The position numbers and the translations under genes were made by a program. From the NCBI GenBank assembly GCA_027492575.1, contig JAPUEM010000124.1, positions 5,624 to 55,213 on the forward strand: 49,590 nucleotides of DNA, given 5' to 3'. The stretch is from Propionicimonas sp. (GTDB lineage: Bacteria; Actinomycetota; Actinomycetes; Propionibacteriales; Propionibacteriaceae). This document shows positions 25,241-33,865 of the stretch, piece by piece. Each line of letters begins with the position of its first letter. Position 1 is the stretch's first letter. The notes beneath the pieces were generated by a model. The model saw nothing but the letters and a program-made list of their open reading frames with translations, searched no databases and was not told the origin of the DNA.

Positions 25241-28200
25241 GTGGCTGACGGTTTCGTACATCTGCACTGCCATTCGGAGTACTCGATGCTGGACGGCGCC
25301 GCCCGGCTGAAGGATCTGGTCCGGGGCTGCGAGCAGATGGAGATGCCGGCCCTGGCCGTCACCGACCACGGCAACCTGTTCGGCGCCTACGAGTTCTACA
25401 AGGCGGCCAAGGGCTCGGCGGTCAAGCCGATCATCGGGCTGGAGGCCTACCTCACCCCGAAGACCCACCGCAGCGAACGCAAGCGGGTGCAGTGGGGGGA
25501 CGGCACCGGCGACGACGTCGCCTCCAAGGGCGCCTACACCCACATGACCATGTGGGCCTCGAACAACGAGGGCATGCACAACCTCTTCCGGCTGAGCTCG
25601 CTGAGTTCGCTGGAGGGCTTCTTCTACAAGCCACGGGCCGACCGGGAACTGCTGCACCGCTACGCCAAGGGCCTGATCGCCACCACCGGCTGCCCCTCCG
25701 GCGAGGTGCAGACCTACCTGCGGCTGGGCCAGTACTCCGAGGCGCTGGCCAGCGCGGCCGAGTTCCGCGACATCTTCGGCGCCGGCAACTTCTACGTCGA
25801 GCTGATGGATCACGGCCTCGACATCGAGACCCGGGTGCGGCATGACCTGCTGCGGCTGGCCAAGGAGCTGAACCTGCCGCTGGTCGCCACCAACGACCTG
25901 CACTACGTCCACGCCGCCGACGCCGAGGCCCACGACGTCCTGCTGTGCGTCTCCTCCGGCTCGAACAAGGACACCCCCAACCGGTTCAAGTTCGACGGCA
26001 ACGGCTACTACCTGAAGAGCCCCGCCGAGATGCGTCACCTGTGGCGGGAACTCCCCGAGGCCTGCGACAACACCCTGGCGATCGCCGAACGCTGCGAGAC
26101 CCACTTCGACGAGGGCACCGGCACCTACATGCCCCGGTTCGACGTCCCGGCGGGGGAGACCGAGGCCAGCTGGTTCGTGAAGGAGGTCGCTCGCGGGCTG
26201 GAGCGCCGCTTCCCCGGCGGCGTCCCCGAGTATGCGACCAAGCAGGCCGAGTTCGAGCAGAAGGTCATCATCGACAAGGGATATCCGGGATATTTCCTTG
26301 TCGTGGCCGACTTCATCAACTGGGCCAAGAACCAGGGCATCCGGGTCGGCCCCGGCCGTGGCTCGGGCGCCGGCTCGATGTGCGCCTACGCGATGCGGAT
26401 CACCGACCTCGATCCGGTGCCGCACGGCCTGATCTTCGAGCGCTTCCTGAACCCAGAACGACCGTCGATGCCCGACTTCGACATCGACTTCGACGAGCGT
26501 CGCCGGGGCGAGGTGATCCGCTACGTCACCGAGAAGTACGGCGACGACCGGGTCTGCCAGATCGTCACCTACGGCACGATCAAGGCCAAGCAGGCGATCA
26601 AGGACGCCGGCCGCGTGCTCGGCAAGCCGTTCGGCCTGGGCGAGCAGATCACCAAGGCGTTCACCCCGCCGGTGCAGGGCAAGGACGTCTCGCTGGCCGA
26701 CGTCTTCGACGAGAAGCACGACCGCTACGGCGAGGGCACCGAGTTCCGCGCCCTCTACGAGGCCGAGCCCGAGGTGCGCGAGGTGGTCGACACGGCCCGC
26801 GGCATCGAGGGGCTGAAGCGGCAGTGGGGGGTCCACGCGGCCGGCGTGATCATGTCGAGCGCTCCGCTGACCGATGTCATCCCGGTGATGAAGCGGGAGC
26901 AGGACGGCCAGATCATCACCCAGTTCGACTACCCGGGCTGCGAGGCGCTCGGCCTGGTCAAGATGGACTTCCTGGGGCTGCGGAACCTGACCATCCTGGA
27001 CGATGCGCTGGCCAACGTGAAGGCCAATCGGGGCATCGACCTCGACCTGGAGGAGCTCAGCAAGGAGACCACCGACCGGGCCACCTACGACCTGCTGGCC
27101 ACCGGTGAGACGCTGGGCATCTTCCAGTTGGACGGCGGCGGCATGCGGGTGCTGCTGAAGCTGATGCAGCCGGACAACTTCGAGGACATCTCGGCGGCGC
27201 TCGCGTTGTACCGTCCGGGCCCGATGGGCGCCGACAGCCACACCAACTACGCGCTGCGCAAGACCGGACGCCAGCCGGTCAACCCGATCCATCCGGAGCT
27301 CGCCGAGCCGCTGGCCGAGATCCTCGACCTCACCTACGGCCTGATCGTCTACCAGGAGCAGGTGCAGCAGATTGCCCAGAAGGTGGCCGGCTACACCCTG
27401 GGCAGCGCCGACGAGTTGCGCCGGGCGATGGGCAAGAAGAAGAAGGAGGTGCTGGAGAAGGAGTTCGTCCCCTTCCAGGCGGGCATGCGCGCCAACGGCT
27501 ACTCCGACGGCGCCATCAAGACCCTGTGGGAGATCCTGATCCCGTTCTCCGCCTACGCCTTCAACAAGGCCCACACGGCCGCCTACGGCCTCATTTCCTA
27601 CTGGACGGCCTACCTGAAGGCCAACTACCCGGCCGAGTTCATGGCCGCCCTGCTGCAGTCGGTGAAGGACGACAAGGACAAGTCGGCGATCTACCTGGCC
27701 GAATGCCGCCGGATGGGCATCCGGGTGCTGCCGCCGGACGTCAACGAATCAGACGGCATGTTCACCCCGGTCGGCACCGACATCCGCTACGGCCTGGGCG
27801 CGATCCGCAATGTCGGCGACAACGTGGTGCGGGGCATCGTCGAGGCCCGCGAGGAACACGGCAAGGCGGCCGACTTCAATGTCTTCCTCGACCAGGTGCC
27901 GCTGGTGGTCTGCAACAAGCGGGTGATCGAGTCGCTGATCAAGGCAGGCGCGTTCGACTCGATGGGCCACACCCGGCGGGCGCTGATGGAGTGCTTCGAA
28001 CGCCGGGTGGACGAGGTGATCGACCTCAAGCGCAACCAGGCCAACGGCCAGGACGACCTCTTCGGCGACTTCGGCGGCGGCTCCTCCGAGCTCGCGGCGA
28101 CACCCGTCCCGGACCTTGCCGAATGGGACAAGCGGGTGCGCCTCGGCTTCGAGCGGGAGATGCTCGGGCTGTACGTCTCGGATCATCCGCTGCAGGGCCT

Positions 28201-28756
28201 GGAGCACATTCTGGACGCCAACCGCGACCTGTCGATCGGCGGACTGCGCGGCGACGACGGCCCGCGCGAAGGCCAGGTCACGATCGCCGGAATGATCACC
28301 CAGGTCACCCGCAAGCAGACCAAGAACGGCGACCTGTGGGCCATCGTCACCGTGGAGGATCTGGAGGCGGGGATCGAGGTGCTGCTGTTCCCGAAGGTCT
28401 ACCAACTGGTCGCCGGCTCGCTGGCCAGCGACACCGTGGTGCGGATCAAGGGACGGGTGCGCGCCCGTGACGAGGGCGTCGAGGTGCAGGGCAACGAGGT
28501 GCACTTCCCCGACACCACCGCGGATTCCTCCGGGCCACTGGTCATCTCGCTGCCGGCCGTGCGCTGCACCCCGGCCGTGGTCGAGCAGCTGCGCGGCGTC
28601 CTGCGCTCCCATCCGGGTGGCACCGAGGTGCGGGTGCGGCTGATCAGCCAGGCCAACGGGGCCAAGGTGTGGCGGTTGGACGACACCCTGCGGGTGGCCC
28701 CCTCGCGTCCGCTGATGGCGGATCTGAAGGCCCTCCTGGGGCCGGCCTGCGTGTAG
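25241..28756 (+). CDS. dnaE: DNA polymerase III alpha subunit
   Basis: Replicative polymerase catalytic subunit, 1171 aa. The N-terminal PHP domain begins FVHLHCHSEYSMLDG (residues ~5-20); catalytic aspartates lie in MPDFDIDFDERR near residue 411; the beta-clamp and HhH regions follow, and a C-terminal OB domain starts near GQVTIAGMI (~1010). Length and domain order match the actinobacterial main polymerase DnaE1 rather than DnaE2/ImuC. GTG at 25241 with a GGAG 13 bases upstream, rather far. The stop codon overlaps the -10 of the next gene. Confidence 0.95.
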   Translation: MADGFVHLHCHSEYSMLDGAARLKDLVRGCEQMEMPALAVTDHGNLFGAYEFYKAAKGSAVKPIIGLEAYLTPKTHRSERKRVQWGDGTGDDVASKGAYTHMTMWASNNEGMHNLFRLSSLSSLEGFFYKPRADRELLHRYAKGLIATTGCPSGEVQTYLRLGQYSEALASAAEFRDIFGAGNFYVELMDHGLDIETRVRHDLLRLAKELNLPLVATNDLHYVHAADAEAHDVLLCVSSGSNKDTPNRFKFDGNGYYLKSPAEMRHLWRELPEACDNTLAIAERCETHFDEGTGTYMPRFDVPAGETEASWFVKEVARGLERRFPGGVPEYATKQAEFEQKVIIDKGYPGYFLVVADFINWAKNQGIRVGPGRGSGAGSMCAYAMRITDLDPVPHGLIFERFLNPERPSMPDFDIDFDERRRGEVIRYVTEKYGDDRVCQIVTYGTIKAKQAIKDAGRVLGKPFGLGEQITKAFTPPVQGKDVSLADVFDEKHDRYGEGTEFRALYEAEPEVREVVDTARGIEGLKRQWGVHAAGVIMSSAPLTDVIPVMKREQDGQIITQFDYPGCEALGLVKMDFLGLRNLTILDDALANVKANRGIDLDLEELSKETTDRATYDLLATGETLGIFQLDGGGMRVLLKLMQPDNFEDISAALALYRPGPMGADSHTNYALRKTGRQPVNPIHPELAEPLAEILDLTYGLIVYQEQVQQIAQKVAGYTLGSADELRRAMGKKKKEVLEKEFVPFQAGMRANGYSDGAIKTLWEILIPFSAYAFNKAHTAAYGLISYWTAYLKANYPAEFMAALLQSVKDDKDKSAIYLAECRRMGIRVLPPDVNESDGMFTPVGTDIRYGLGAIRNVGDNVVRGIVEAREEHGKAADFNVFLDQVPLVVCNKRVIESLIKAGAFDSMGHTRRALMECFERRVDEVIDLKRNQANGQDDLFGDFGGGSSELAATPVPDLAEWDKRVRLGFEREMLGLYVSDHPLQGLEHILDANRDLSIGGLRGDDGPREGQVTIAGMITQVTRKQTKNGDLWAIVTVEDLEAGIEVLLFPKVYQLVAGSLASDTVVRIKGRVRARDEGVEVQGNEVHFPDTTADSSGPLVISLPAVRCTPAVVEQLRGVLRSHPGGTEVRVRLISQANGAKVWRLDDTLRVAPSRPLMADLKALLGPACV

Positions 28757-28759
28757 CGT
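28754..28759 (+). promoter_or_regulatory. -10 hexamer overlapping the dnaE stop codon
   Basis: TAGCGT begins with the dnaE stop TAG and ends 7 bases before the GTG at 28767, giving the downstream pair its own probable leaderless start. Confidence 0.4.
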
Positions 28760-28766
28760 TGCGTCA

Positions 28767-29411
28767 GTGACCACGACCCCAGCCGAGGACGAGTACGGCG
28801 ACCCGATCCCGCCGGATCGCTCGCCGCTGCCCGAGGTGCTGCAGTGGGCCGGGCTGCTGGCCGTGCTGGCGCTGGTCGTGGGCGGGCTGACCGCCGTGGT
28901 GTGGGCCGGGCTGGTCGACCTGCCGGTCTACCGGATCAAGGCGGACGGCTCGGCGGTCGTATCCGAACGGTCGTACACCGAGTTCATCCAGGCCGATGCC
29001 TGGTTCGTGGTCTGTGGGCTCTTCGTCGGCGCCGGGCTGGGGATCGTCGCCTGGAAGTGGTTCAAACCGCTGGGCTGGCCGACCGCGCTGCTGGCTGCCG
29101 GCGCGGGCCTGCTCGCCGCCATCGTGTGCTGGAAGTTCGGCGAACTGCTGGGCCCGGCGGGCGGAACCTTCGAGGAGCGGCTGGCGAAGGCCGCGCCCAC
29201 CGAGGATGTGCCGATCGCGCTCACCCTGCGGGCGCTGTCGGCCCCGGCCGTGTGGGCCTTCGCCGCGGTGACCCCGGTGCTGCTGGCGGCCTCGCTGGGC
29301 CCGGAGGAGGGCGTCGTCCGTCCGCGCCGTAAGGCCGACCCGGAACCCGAGGCTCCCGGCGAGACCGTGGACGAGCGCGGCGTGCTGACGGAAGTGGAGG
29401 CCGATCGATGA
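28767..29411 (+). CDS. Membrane protein of unknown function
   Basis: 214 aa with about four hydrophobic helices (WAGLLAVLALVVGGLTAVVW, WFVVCGLFVGAGLGIVAW, ALLAAGAGLLAAIVCWKF, AVWAFAAVTPVLLAASL) and an acidic/basic C-terminal cytoplasmic tail. A short outer segment between helices 1 and 2 carries DLPVYRIKADGSAVVSERSY. It resembles small actinobacterial membrane proteins such as DUF2567, but I cannot name the family. Ends in an ATGA overlap with the CYTH-CHAD gene, so the two form an operon. Confidence 0.7.
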   Translation: MTTTPAEDEYGDPIPPDRSPLPEVLQWAGLLAVLALVVGGLTAVVWAGLVDLPVYRIKADGSAVVSERSYTEFIQADAWFVVCGLFVGAGLGIVAWKWFKPLGWPTALLAAGAGLLAAIVCWKFGELLGPAGGTFEERLAKAAPTEDVPIALTLRALSAPAVWAFAAVTPVLLAASLGPEEGVVRPRRKADPEPEAPGETVDERGVLTEVEADR

Positions 29412-30832
29412 CCGCCGAGGTCGAACGCGCCTTCGACCTGGCTCCCGGCCAGGAACTGCCGCCGCTGCTCGGGCTGGGGGAGTTCCGGGAGTTCGTGCTG
29501 GAGGCCACCTACTACGACACCCGGCACTTCGCGCTCACCCGGGCTCGCCACGTCCTGCGTCGCCGGGCCGGCGGCGAGGACGAGGGCTGGCACGTGAAGC
29601 TGCCCGGCACCGACATCGAACACCGCGTCGAACACCACGCGCCGCTGGGGACGCCGCGGCCGCCCGTGGAACTGCGCGCGCTGATCGAGGGTCCACTGGC
29701 TGGCCAGGCGTTGCTGCCGGTCGCGCGGCTGCACACCGTCCGGCGGCAGGCCGAGCTCCGCGGGCCGGAAGGCGAACTGCGGGCGCTGGTCTGCGTGGAC
29801 GATGTGACCGCGACCTCGCCGGTCGCCGAGCAGACCTGGCGCGAGGCCGAGATCGAACTGGCCGGCGGCTCGCCGGAACTCATCGAGGAAGTCACCGCAC
29901 AGCTGGCCGACGCGGGCATCCATCCGGCGGCGATGCAGGCCAAGATCGGCCGCACCCTCGGCGCTGCGATCGAGGCCGACGACCAGCGCTCCGCGGGGCC
30001 GCTGCCGGCCGCGGAGGTCGTGCTCGACTACCTGTCCCTGCAGTTGGGCACCCTGCAGGCCCTGGAGGCGGGGGTGCTGGCCGATCAGCCGGACGCGGTG
30101 CACCGCAGCCGGGTGGCGACCCGCCGGATGCGTTCGGCGCTGGCCACCTTCGAGCCCTTGTTCGACCGGTCCGCGGTTCGTTCGTTGCGCTCGGAGCTCG
30201 CCTGGCACGCCGTCGAACTCGGGGTGCCACGGGACGCCGAGGTGCTGCGCGACCACCTGCTGAACGCCCTCGACAGCATCGGCGTCGCCGCCGAGGCCTC
30301 GCAGCGGGCCGAGATCGCCGCGCAGCTGAACGGCGTCCACCTGGCCGCGCACGCCGAACTCGCCGAGACCATGACCACCGAGCGCTACGACAGCCTGCAC
30401 GAGCTTCTCGCCGGGTGGCTGGTCGCCCCCGGCCTGACCGCCGCGGCAGGGGCGCCGGCCGTCCCGTTGCTGCACGGACTGCTCGACCGGGCCCGCGGAC
30501 GCGCCGCGGAACGGTACGGCCGCGCGCTCGCCGACCCGGCCGACCTGGCCGGCTGGCACGAGGCCCGCAAGGCCGCCAAGGCCGTCCGCTACTGCGCCGA
30601 AGCCGTGGTCTCCGCCTTCGGCGACCGCACCCGTACCCACGCCGCCGCCTGGGAAGCCGTCACCGACGCCCTCGGAGAACTGCAGGATTCCGCCGTCGCC
30701 CGCGAGGTCTTCGCCGATCAGGCCGGCGACCCCGTGGTCGACGCCCTGCTCGCCTTCCAGGTAGGACGCGGCAAGGCCGAGCTGGCCCGCGGCCGCGCCG
30801 CCCTCGAAGCCGCCCTGGCCGCAAGCCTGTAG
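29408..30832 (+). CDS. CYTH and CHAD domain protein
   Basis: 474 aa. N-terminal CYTH (triphosphate tunnel) domain, residues ~1-195, with the ATYYDTRHFALT strand and WHVKLPG; C-terminal CHAD helical domain, ~205-474, with the conserved His-rich helices VHRSRVATRRMRSAL and WHEARKAAKAVRYCAE. CYTH enzymes act on triphosphorylated substrates and CHAD binds polyphosphate, so a polyphosphate-related role is expected. The CYTH hallmark ExExK reads E4-V5-E6-R7-A8: the lysine is replaced by alanine, which may weaken catalysis. Confidence 0.88.
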   Translation: MTAEVERAFDLAPGQELPPLLGLGEFREFVLEATYYDTRHFALTRARHVLRRRAGGEDEGWHVKLPGTDIEHRVEHHAPLGTPRPPVELRALIEGPLAGQALLPVARLHTVRRQAELRGPEGELRALVCVDDVTATSPVAEQTWREAEIELAGGSPELIEEVTAQLADAGIHPAAMQAKIGRTLGAAIEADDQRSAGPLPAAEVVLDYLSLQLGTLQALEAGVLADQPDAVHRSRVATRRMRSALATFEPLFDRSAVRSLRSELAWHAVELGVPRDAEVLRDHLLNALDSIGVAAEASQRAEIAAQLNGVHLAAHAELAETMTTERYDSLHELLAGWLVAPGLTAAAGAPAVPLLHGLLDRARGRAAERYGRALADPADLAGWHEARKAAKAVRYCAEAVVSAFGDRTRTHAAAWEAVTDALGELQDSAVAREVFADQAGDPVVDALLAFQVGRGKAELARGRAALEAALAASL

Positions 30833-30998
30833 GCGAGCGACCAAGTCGGGGAACAGATCTGCCTGAAGAACGGCGGCAGAGTCTGCCAGGCGGCGCGAGA
30901 CGTCCATCTGCAGGCAGATGTGTGCCCGCATCATCGGGAGACGCCAGTGGCCATGCCTCACGTCCTGCTCGGCAGACCATGCGAATCTAGGCGCGCAT
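30833..30998. other. Convergent gap with a long-loop inverted repeat
   Basis: Between convergent CYTH-CHAD and HAD genes. ATCTGCCTG at 30857-30865 pairs with CAGGCAGAT at 30911-30919 (9-bp arms, 45-base loop). No T-run follows, so a terminator role is uncertain. Confidence 0.35.
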
Positions 30999-31730
30999 TC
31001 ACCCGACCCCAGTGGAAGTGGTGTTGTCACGATGCGACTGAACGATGCGATGCGCGGCCTCCACGACGGTGACGCCTGCGCAGTCGGGGTCCGCACCGTC
31101 GGTCAGGATCGCGCGGATTCCGGAGTTCCGGGCGCCCTGGATGTCAGCGATCGGGTTGTCGCCGATCATCCACGCCGCCTGGGTGCTCGTCAGTCCGGCT
31201 GCCTCCATCGCGAACGTGAAGATCGCCGGGTTCGGCTTCTCGGCGCCGACATTGGCACTGGTGATGGTCTGCTCGACCAGGTCTGCCAGGCCGAGAGCGC
31301 GAACCAGGTCGGGTAGCTCCGGTGCGTGGTTGCTGAGGATGATGTTTCGGTAACCGGCATCCCGGGTGAGGCGAAGTGCCTCATCGGCCCCGCTGATGAC
31401 GGTCCACGCGCCAAGCCGGTAGAACTGGTCAGGGACTCGCGCCGCAGCCGCATCCGCCTGCGCAGCGTCGAGTCCGTTCGCGGTATACGCCGCCACGAAC
31501 ATCGGGCGCAGCACCGCCCACCACTGCGCAGCCGACTGCACCTGACGAGTCGTCTGGGGAGTGTGCCAAGGGAACCCATCTCGCAGATGAGGACGCAGGT
31601 GGTCGACGGTCGCCGACGCCGTCGGATCGATGAGCTTCCACGCGTCGAGAAGCGCGCCCGACCACCGACCCTCTCGGAGGGCAAGGGTGCCGTCAAAATC
31701 CCAGAAGACGACTCGATCAGGCGTGGACAT
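30999..31730 (-). CDS. HAD-superfamily hydrolase
   Basis: 243 aa soluble phosphatase-like protein. Motif I WDFDGTLA places the nucleophile at Asp11 and the acid/base at Asp13; motif II is ILSNHAPE, the motif III lysine is in GAEKPNPAIF, and motif IV is MIGDNPIADIQGA. This is the HAD subfamily IA (phosphoglycolate/haloacid-type) layout with a helical cap. Substrate unknown. ATG at 31730 lies 7 bases after TAGCCT on the minus strand, a leaderless arrangement. Codon use is less GC-biased than the core genes, as in its divergent partner. Confidence 0.85.
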   Translation of the reverse strand: MSTPDRVVFWDFDGTLALREGRWSGALLDAWKLIDPTASATVDHLRPHLRDGFPWHTPQTTRQVQSAAQWWAVLRPMFVAAYTANGLDAAQADAAAARVPDQFYRLGAWTVISGADEALRLTRDAGYRNIILSNHAPELPDLVRALGLADLVEQTITSANVGAEKPNPAIFTFAMEAAGLTSTQAAWMIGDNPIADIQGARNSGIRAILTDGADPDCAGVTVVEAAHRIVQSHRDNTTSTGVG

Positions 31731-31737
31731 GACACCG

Positions 31738-31743
31738 AGGCTA
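31738..31743 (-). promoter_or_regulatory. -10 hexamer for leaderless HAD hydrolase mRNA
   Basis: TAGCCT on the minus strand with a 7-base gap to the ATG at 31730. Confidence 0.4.
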
Positions 31744-31753
31744 TCGATCGACC

Positions 31754-31782
31754 GCGACAGGGCGGGGCTCGTTGGCCACAAT
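31754..31782 (+). promoter_or_regulatory. Possible promoter of the alpha/beta hydrolase gene
   Basis: GCGACA (31754-31759) and CACAAT (31777-31782) are 17 bases apart, and CACAAT ends 7 bases before the GTG at 31790. It overlaps the divergent HAD promoter region. Confidence 0.3.
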
Positions 31783-31789
31783 GGAGACC

Positions 31790-32362
31790 GTGAGCCTGCC
31801 AAACGTGCTTGTCGAGACGCGGAACCTGCCTGAAGGTCCGTCGCTACGAGGCCGCGCGCTGATCCTGCCGGGGGAACGGTACACCGTCGATCAACCGCTG
31901 CTGTCCTGGGCGGCGATGATGCTTGAGCAGTGCGGATGGCAGGTGAACGCCGTCCGCTGGGACATGAGTGGGCTTGATCGGGAACCCGGGGTCTTTGTCA
32001 CGGCGGCCGCGGAGAAGTTGGCTGAAGAGGCGCCGGCCGCCGAGCGGACTCTCGTGGTCGGCAAGTCGCTGGCCAGTCATGCCGCGGGCTGGGCGGCCGC
32101 CCGCGGCTACCCGAGCGTGTGGCTCACCCCGCTGCTGGCCGAGTCCGCTATCCGAGACGCGATCGTGAACTCAACGAACCCGACGCTGGCAATCGGTGGC
32201 TCAGGGGATCCCTGGTGGCGCCCAGTGCCGCCGCGTGACGGGCTCGAGGTCTTCGAGATCGAGAACGCCAACCATGCATTGCGCCTTCCGGACTGGCGCG
32301 CCTCAACCCGGGTGCTCGCCGATGTCACCGACCGAATCGAGCGCTTCGCCGCAAGGATCTAG
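31790..32362 (+). CDS. Small alpha/beta hydrolase-like protein
   Basis: 190 aa from GTG 31790 (193 aa if ATG 31781 is used). The fold is suggested by ALILPGERYTVDQPLLSWAA, a nucleophile-elbow-like VVGKSLASHAAG with serine in GKSLA, GGSGDPWW carrying the expected acid, and NANHALRLPDW with the expected His. The family looks like the dienelactone-hydrolase/KANL3-Tex30-type small hydrolases. Substrate unknown. Divergent from the HAD hydrolase with fewer than 60 bases between starts; the two may be one functional unit. The 32363-32542 gap after it holds only short GC-rich inverted repeats. Confidence 0.65.
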   Translation: MSLPNVLVETRNLPEGPSLRGRALILPGERYTVDQPLLSWAAMMLEQCGWQVNAVRWDMSGLDREPGVFVTAAAEKLAEEAPAAERTLVVGKSLASHAAGWAAARGYPSVWLTPLLAESAIRDAIVNSTNPTLAIGGSGDPWWRPVPPRDGLEVFEIENANHALRLPDWRASTRVLADVTDRIERFAARI

Positions 32363-32542
32363 TCACACCGTCAACGGGCCAGTAACCTCCTCACTCGATC
32401 CCGACTCGTGCAATAGGGATCTATAGATGTGACCTGCGCCCCTACCGGGGTTGCCTGGCCGGGGCTATCCGGCTCGGGGATGTCGAACAGGCAGCGCCGG
32501 CGCGTTCTTCACAGCCAACAGGTAGTCGCCTGTACAGCCCCG

Positions 32543-33022
32543 CTATCGCGCGATGTCGGCCACCTCGGCGGTGGTCACCCGGGCCAGATCCGCGGGGGCG
32601 AGTTCCACTTGCAGGCCGCGGCGGCCGGCTGAGACGTAGACCGTGTCGAAGAGTTCGGCGGTCTCGTCGATCACGGTGGGCAGCGGGGTCTTCTGGCCGA
32701 TCGGCGAGATGCCGCCGACCAGGTAGCCGGAGCTGCGTGTCGCGACGGCCGGATCGACCAGGTCGACCTTCTTCACGCCGAGCGCGGTAGCCATGGCCTT
32801 GAGGTCGAGTTGCGCGGCCACCGGCAGGACGGCGACGGCCAGCGGCGGGCGTCCGGTTCCGGTGTCGACGACCAGGGTCTTGAAGATGCGCAGCGGATCG
32901 ACGCCGAGCGCGGCTGCCGCCTCGTCGCCGAAGTGGCGGTTGGCCGGATCGTGATCGTAGGGGTGCAGCTGATAGTCGATGCCGGCCTGATCAAGAGCCG
33001 TCGTGGCCGGTGTCGCGGACAT
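32543..33022 (-). CDS. ybaK: YbaK/EbsC-type Cys-tRNA(Pro) deacylase
   Basis: 159 aa trans-editing enzyme that hydrolyses cysteine wrongly attached to tRNA-Pro. Characteristic sequence: TALDQAGIDYQLHPYDHDP, IFKTLVVDTG (catalytic Lys region), ALGVKKVDLVDPAVATRSSGYLVGG with the GGISPIGQK loop of the family. Length is typical. ATG at 33022 is preceded by AAGGATC at suitable spacing. It stands 48 bases after the DUF554 gene on the same strand and could be co-transcribed. Confidence 0.92.
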   Translation of the reverse strand: MSATPATTALDQAGIDYQLHPYDHDPANRHFGDEAAAALGVDPLRIFKTLVVDTGTGRPPLAVAVLPVAAQLDLKAMATALGVKKVDLVDPAVATRSSGYLVGGISPIGQKTPLPTVIDETAELFDTVYVSAGRRGLQVELAPADLARVTTAEVADIAR

Positions 33023-33070
33023 CAGGCCGGATCCTTTCTCCGGGCGACCAACAAGGTTCGCATCGCGGCC

Positions 33071-33808
33071 TCAGACCAGTTGGCCGACGATGGCGGTCAG
33101 CAGCGGGGCGACCAGCAGGGCGGGCAGCAGGTCACCGATCTGAATGTGCTTGATGCCGCTCAGCCGGAAGCCCAGGCCCAGCAGGATCACACCACCGGTG
33201 GCGGTCAGCGCGTCGATGTGCGCGGCGGGCATGAAGTCGCCCAGCCACCAGCCGAGGGCGGTGATCGCGCCCTGGTAGAGCACCAGCGGGATCACCGACG
33301 CCATCACGCCGATGCCGAGGGTTGAGGCGAAGGCGATCGCGGCGAAGCCGTCCATCACGGCTTTGACGATCAGCTGTTCGGCGCCGTTGCCCAGGCCGTC
33401 GGAGATCGAGCCGATGATGGCCAGCGGGCCGACGCAGAAGATCAGGGTGGCGGTCACCGCCGCCTCGATGAAGGTGGCCTGGTCGGCCTCGCGGGCTACC
33501 TTGGCGCGCAGCCAGTCGGCGGCCCCGTCCAGTCGTTCCTCCAGCCGAAGCGCCGAGCCGAGCAGGCCGCCGATCAGCAGGGCGCCCAGCACGACGAGCA
33601 GCCGGGCGCCGGAACCGACCTCGGCGGCGAAAGCCTCGGACATGCCGTCGGCGATGGAGAGGCCGCCGATCACCAGGGTCACCAGGCCGAGGATCTGGGT
33701 GACCAGGTCGCGGGCGCGAGCCGGGAAACGGTGCCCGGCGGCCAGCCCGATCAGGGTGCCGACGACCACAGTGGCCACGTTGATGACCGTGCCGGCGCCG
33801 ATGAACAT
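33071..33808 (-). CDS. DUF554 family membrane protein
   Basis: 245 aa, about seven membrane helices. It starts [19 protein letters not shown], the standard opening of DUF554 (YdfK/YqgA), followed by the [18 protein letters not shown] helix, LRLEERLD, the [16 protein letters not shown] motif and the closing [20 protein letters not shown]. Predicted transporter or channel-like protein of unknown function. ATG at 33808. Divergent from hisD with 57 bases between start codons. Confidence 0.9.
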   Translation of the reverse strand: MFIGAGTVINVATVVVGTLIGLAAGHRFPARARDLVTQILGLVTLVIGGLSIADGMSEAFAAEVGSGARLLVVLGALLIGGLLGSALRLEERLDGAADWLRAKVAREADQATFIEAAVTATLIFCVGPLAIIGSISDGLGNGAEQLIVKAVMDGFAAIAFASTLGIGVMASVIPLVLYQGAITALGWWLGDFMPAAHIDALTATGGVILLGLGFRLSGIKHIQIGDLLPALLVAPLLTAIVGQLV

Positions 33809-33852
33809 GATCGCAAGTCAACCACCTCGGCAACCCGACCTCGCGCCACCCG

Positions 33853-33858
33853 TACAAT
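33853..33858 (+). promoter_or_regulatory. -10 hexamer for leaderless hisD operon mRNA
   Basis: TACAAT, a near-consensus -10, ends 7 bases before the GTG at 33866. There is no Shine-Dalgarno and no room for a leader peptide, so classic attenuation is excluded. Confidence 0.55.
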
Positions 33859-33865
33859 CGCCCGT

